From NCBI GenBank assembly GCA_030609125.1, contig JAUWCW010000132.1, positions 1-5,986 on the forward strand: 5,986 nt of DNA. The letters are read 5' to 3'. The notes below the pieces were generated by a model. The model was not told the origin of the DNA and made no database searches. It was given only the letters and a program-made list of their open reading frames with translations. A program made the position numbers and the translations under genes. Positions 5,341-5,986 of this stretch are shown piece by piece. The DNA comes from Candidatus Rokuibacteriota bacterium. GTDB lineage: Bacteria; JAUVQV01. The first letter of the stretch is position 1; every line of letters begins with the position of its first letter.

Positions 5341-5475
5341 ATGTGCGCCCCGGACATCTCCCTCTCCCCGGGGTACACCGTGGGCCACCTGGAGCGGGAG
5401 TGTCTGCTCCATTTGACACTGCGTTTGCGTAGATATACATTTATGTATACTAACGTAAATTGGATGCTCTCATGA
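5341..5475 (+). CDS. Candidate small ORF (44 aa) coupled to the AbiEii toxin gene
   Basis: The ATG at 5341 follows a perfect AGGAGG (5329-5334) at 6 nt, the best ribosome binding site in the window. The product, 44 aa, begins MCAPDISLSPGYTVGHLE, is basic in the middle (LRLRR) and ends NVNWMLS. Its TGA (5473-5475) overlaps the toxin ATG in an ATGA, the classic arrangement for translational coupling. The toxin itself has only a weak GGA in front. I do not recognise the peptide; it has no AbiEi winged helix and is far too short for one. Against it: the toxin's likely promoter and operator lie inside it, it crosses a sharp composition break at 5411, and its frame is also open upstream across the antisense of the Spy-like gene. 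It could be a coupled leader, a small regulator, the remnant of a lost upstream gene, or chance. Confidence 0.3.
   Translation: MCAPDISLSPGYTVGHLERECLLHLTLRLRRYTFMYTNVNWMLS
5413..5441 (+). promoter_or_regulatory. Probable promoter of the AbiEii-type toxin gene
   Basis: A perfect TTGACA at 5413-5418 is followed by a 17-nt spacer and TACATT (5436-5441, 4 of 6 to consensus). TATACA at 5434-5439 is a better hexamer but with only a 15-nt spacer. Transcription would start about 24 nt before the ATG at 5472. Both possible -10 boxes lie inside the near-palindrome at 5424-5459. Confidence 0.5.
5424..5459. promoter_or_regulatory. 36-bp near-palindrome overlapping the toxin promoter (candidate operator)
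   Basis: The left arm TTTGCGTAGATATACAT (5424-5440) and the right arm ATGTATACTAACGTAAA (5443-5459) are inverted repeats matching at 13 of 17 positions around a 2-nt centre; the inner 7 bp (TATACAT/ATGTATA) are perfect. It covers the likely -10 box and start site and ends 12 nt before the toxin ATG, an ideal place for a repressor. In AbiE systems the AbiEi antitoxin is known to repress its operon by binding inverted repeats at the promoter, so a similar autoregulatory site is plausible. Confidence 0.5.
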
Positions 5476-5986
5476 AATCGTTCTCGTCCCGTTCAATTCA
5501 AGATCTGGAAATCCTCCAGCTTATTATCCTGGATGTGATCTTTTCGCTGCCGGTCTCCAGGAAACTTCTTTTCCAGGGGGGGACCTGCCTGCGTTGGGCA
5601 TACTCCGGTACACGGTACTCAGAGGATCTCGATTTTCTTGCAAGGGACCTTGAGACCCGGGAAATAAACGAACTGAGACAGACTCTGGGGAAAGGGTTGG
5701 AGAAAAAACTCATCATTCAATTCGGCCCCGGCCTCATGGAAGTTTCCGGAGGCGGAAAGGGCAGCGGACCGCTGCACGTGCTTTGGGTCAAATACCGTCG
5801 TCAAGCGGAGCGCCGCAAGATGGCCGTGAAGATTGAAGTCCAGGAAGCAGATTGGTCCGAGGCTGAGCGTTTTGTTCTGCGACAACTTCCGGAAGTCAGC
5901 CGGTTCTTGTTGGAAGCGGCTATTCGCGTCCCCTTCGGAAGAAGTGTGATTCAATGCTCTTCAGTCCGGGAAATCCTTGCCGAAAA
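5472..5986 (+). CDS. AbiEii/AbiGii-type nucleotidyltransferase toxin, N-terminal part (3' end outside window)
   Basis: 171 codons are present and the frame runs off the window. The hallmark nucleotidyltransferase motif is clear: FQGGTCLRWAY (34-44) followed by RYSEDLDF (48-55), giving the metal-binding pair Asp52/Asp54. KIEV (120-123) fits the position of the third acidic strand, with Glu instead of the more usual Asp. It ends SSVREILAE, near where this family has an essential Lys-containing motif, which lies beyond the edge. Family knowledge: AbiEii-type enzymes are type IV toxins that transfer nucleotides (GTP for streptococcal AbiEii, pyrimidines to tRNA for mycobacterial MenT) and are neutralised by a partner normally encoded just upstream. 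No such gene is seen here. An in-frame TAA at 5451-5453 bars a longer start; TTG at 5460 is the only alternative to ATG at 5472. Codon use (CTT, TTG, ATA, AGT) and GC are visibly unlike the neighbours, suggesting horizontal acquisition. Confidence 0.88.
   Translation, partial: MKSFSSRSIQDLEILQLIILDVIFSLPVSRKLLFQGGTCLRWAYSGTRYSEDLDFLARDLETREINELRQTLGKGLEKKLIIQFGPGLMEVSGGGKGSGPLHVLWVKYRRQAERRKMAVKIEVQEADWSEAERFVLRQLPEVSRFLLEAAIRVPFGRSVIQCSSVREILAE

Noticed and set aside
5390-5411. TGGAGC...GCTCCA inverted repeat near the composition break
   Set aside because: Only 6 bp per arm in very GC-rich sequence; no link to a known element.
1-5986. CRISPR arrays, tRNA/rRNA genes, insertion sequences with transposase, riboswitches
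   Set aside because: No regularly spaced repeats, cloverleaf-like segments, transposase reading frames or recognisable aptamers were found on either strand by reading.

Overview
This is a GC-rich bacterial chromosome segment, apart from the right end. It holds nine protein genes, two of them cut by the window edges, and no rRNA, tRNA, CRISPR array or transposase. The gene content (a Geobacter-like PutA start, a eukaryotic-type HisA, a PilZ protein, a di-haem periplasmic cytochrome c, a DUF362 protein and a Spy/CpxP-like periplasmic protein) suggests a Gram-negative, respiring bacterium. Desulfobacterota (former Deltaproteobacteria) or a neighbouring phylum is my best guess. That is inference from protein flavour; no marker gene is present.

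Layout. 1-576 (-): N-terminal 192 codons of the bifunctional proline catabolic enzyme PutA. 577-684: a short divergent intergenic region almost filled by an imperfect inverted repeat of the 'ggggacag-ta-cc' type, which I read as a REP-like (RAYT-associated) element. 685-1443 (+): eukaryotic-type HisA for histidine biosynthesis. 1530-1979 (+): UPF0178 (YaiI/YqxD) protein. 2006-2395 (-): PilZ-domain c-di-GMP receptor, convergent with the previous gene. 2616-3155 (+): NlpC/P60 lipoprotein peptidase, followed by a perfect 10-bp stem-loop. 3263-3736 and 3744-4628 (+): a di-haem cytochrome c and a DUF362 protein 7 bp apart, almost certainly one operon. 4643-5236 (-): exported Spy/CpxP-like protein, convergent with the DUF362 gene. 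5237-5471: a 235-bp divergent intergenic region, the longest gene-free stretch (the 220 bp at 2396-2615 come next). 5472-5986 (+): start of an AbiEii-type nucleotidyltransferase toxin gene, cut by the window end.

Most of the window is housekeeping and envelope/redox functions in small, independent transcription units. The right end is different. GC content falls from 70% (5341-5410, counted) to 34% (5411-5471, counted). A 36-bp near-palindrome overlaps a TTGACA-type promoter, and an AbiEii toxin gene begins with no recognisable AbiEi antitoxin gene in front of it. In its place is a 44-codon ORF with a perfect AGGAGG ribosome binding site that ends in an ATGA overlap with the toxin start. This junction, probably the edge of a defence or mobile island, is the most interesting part of the window. 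The REP-like element squeezed between putA and hisA comes second.
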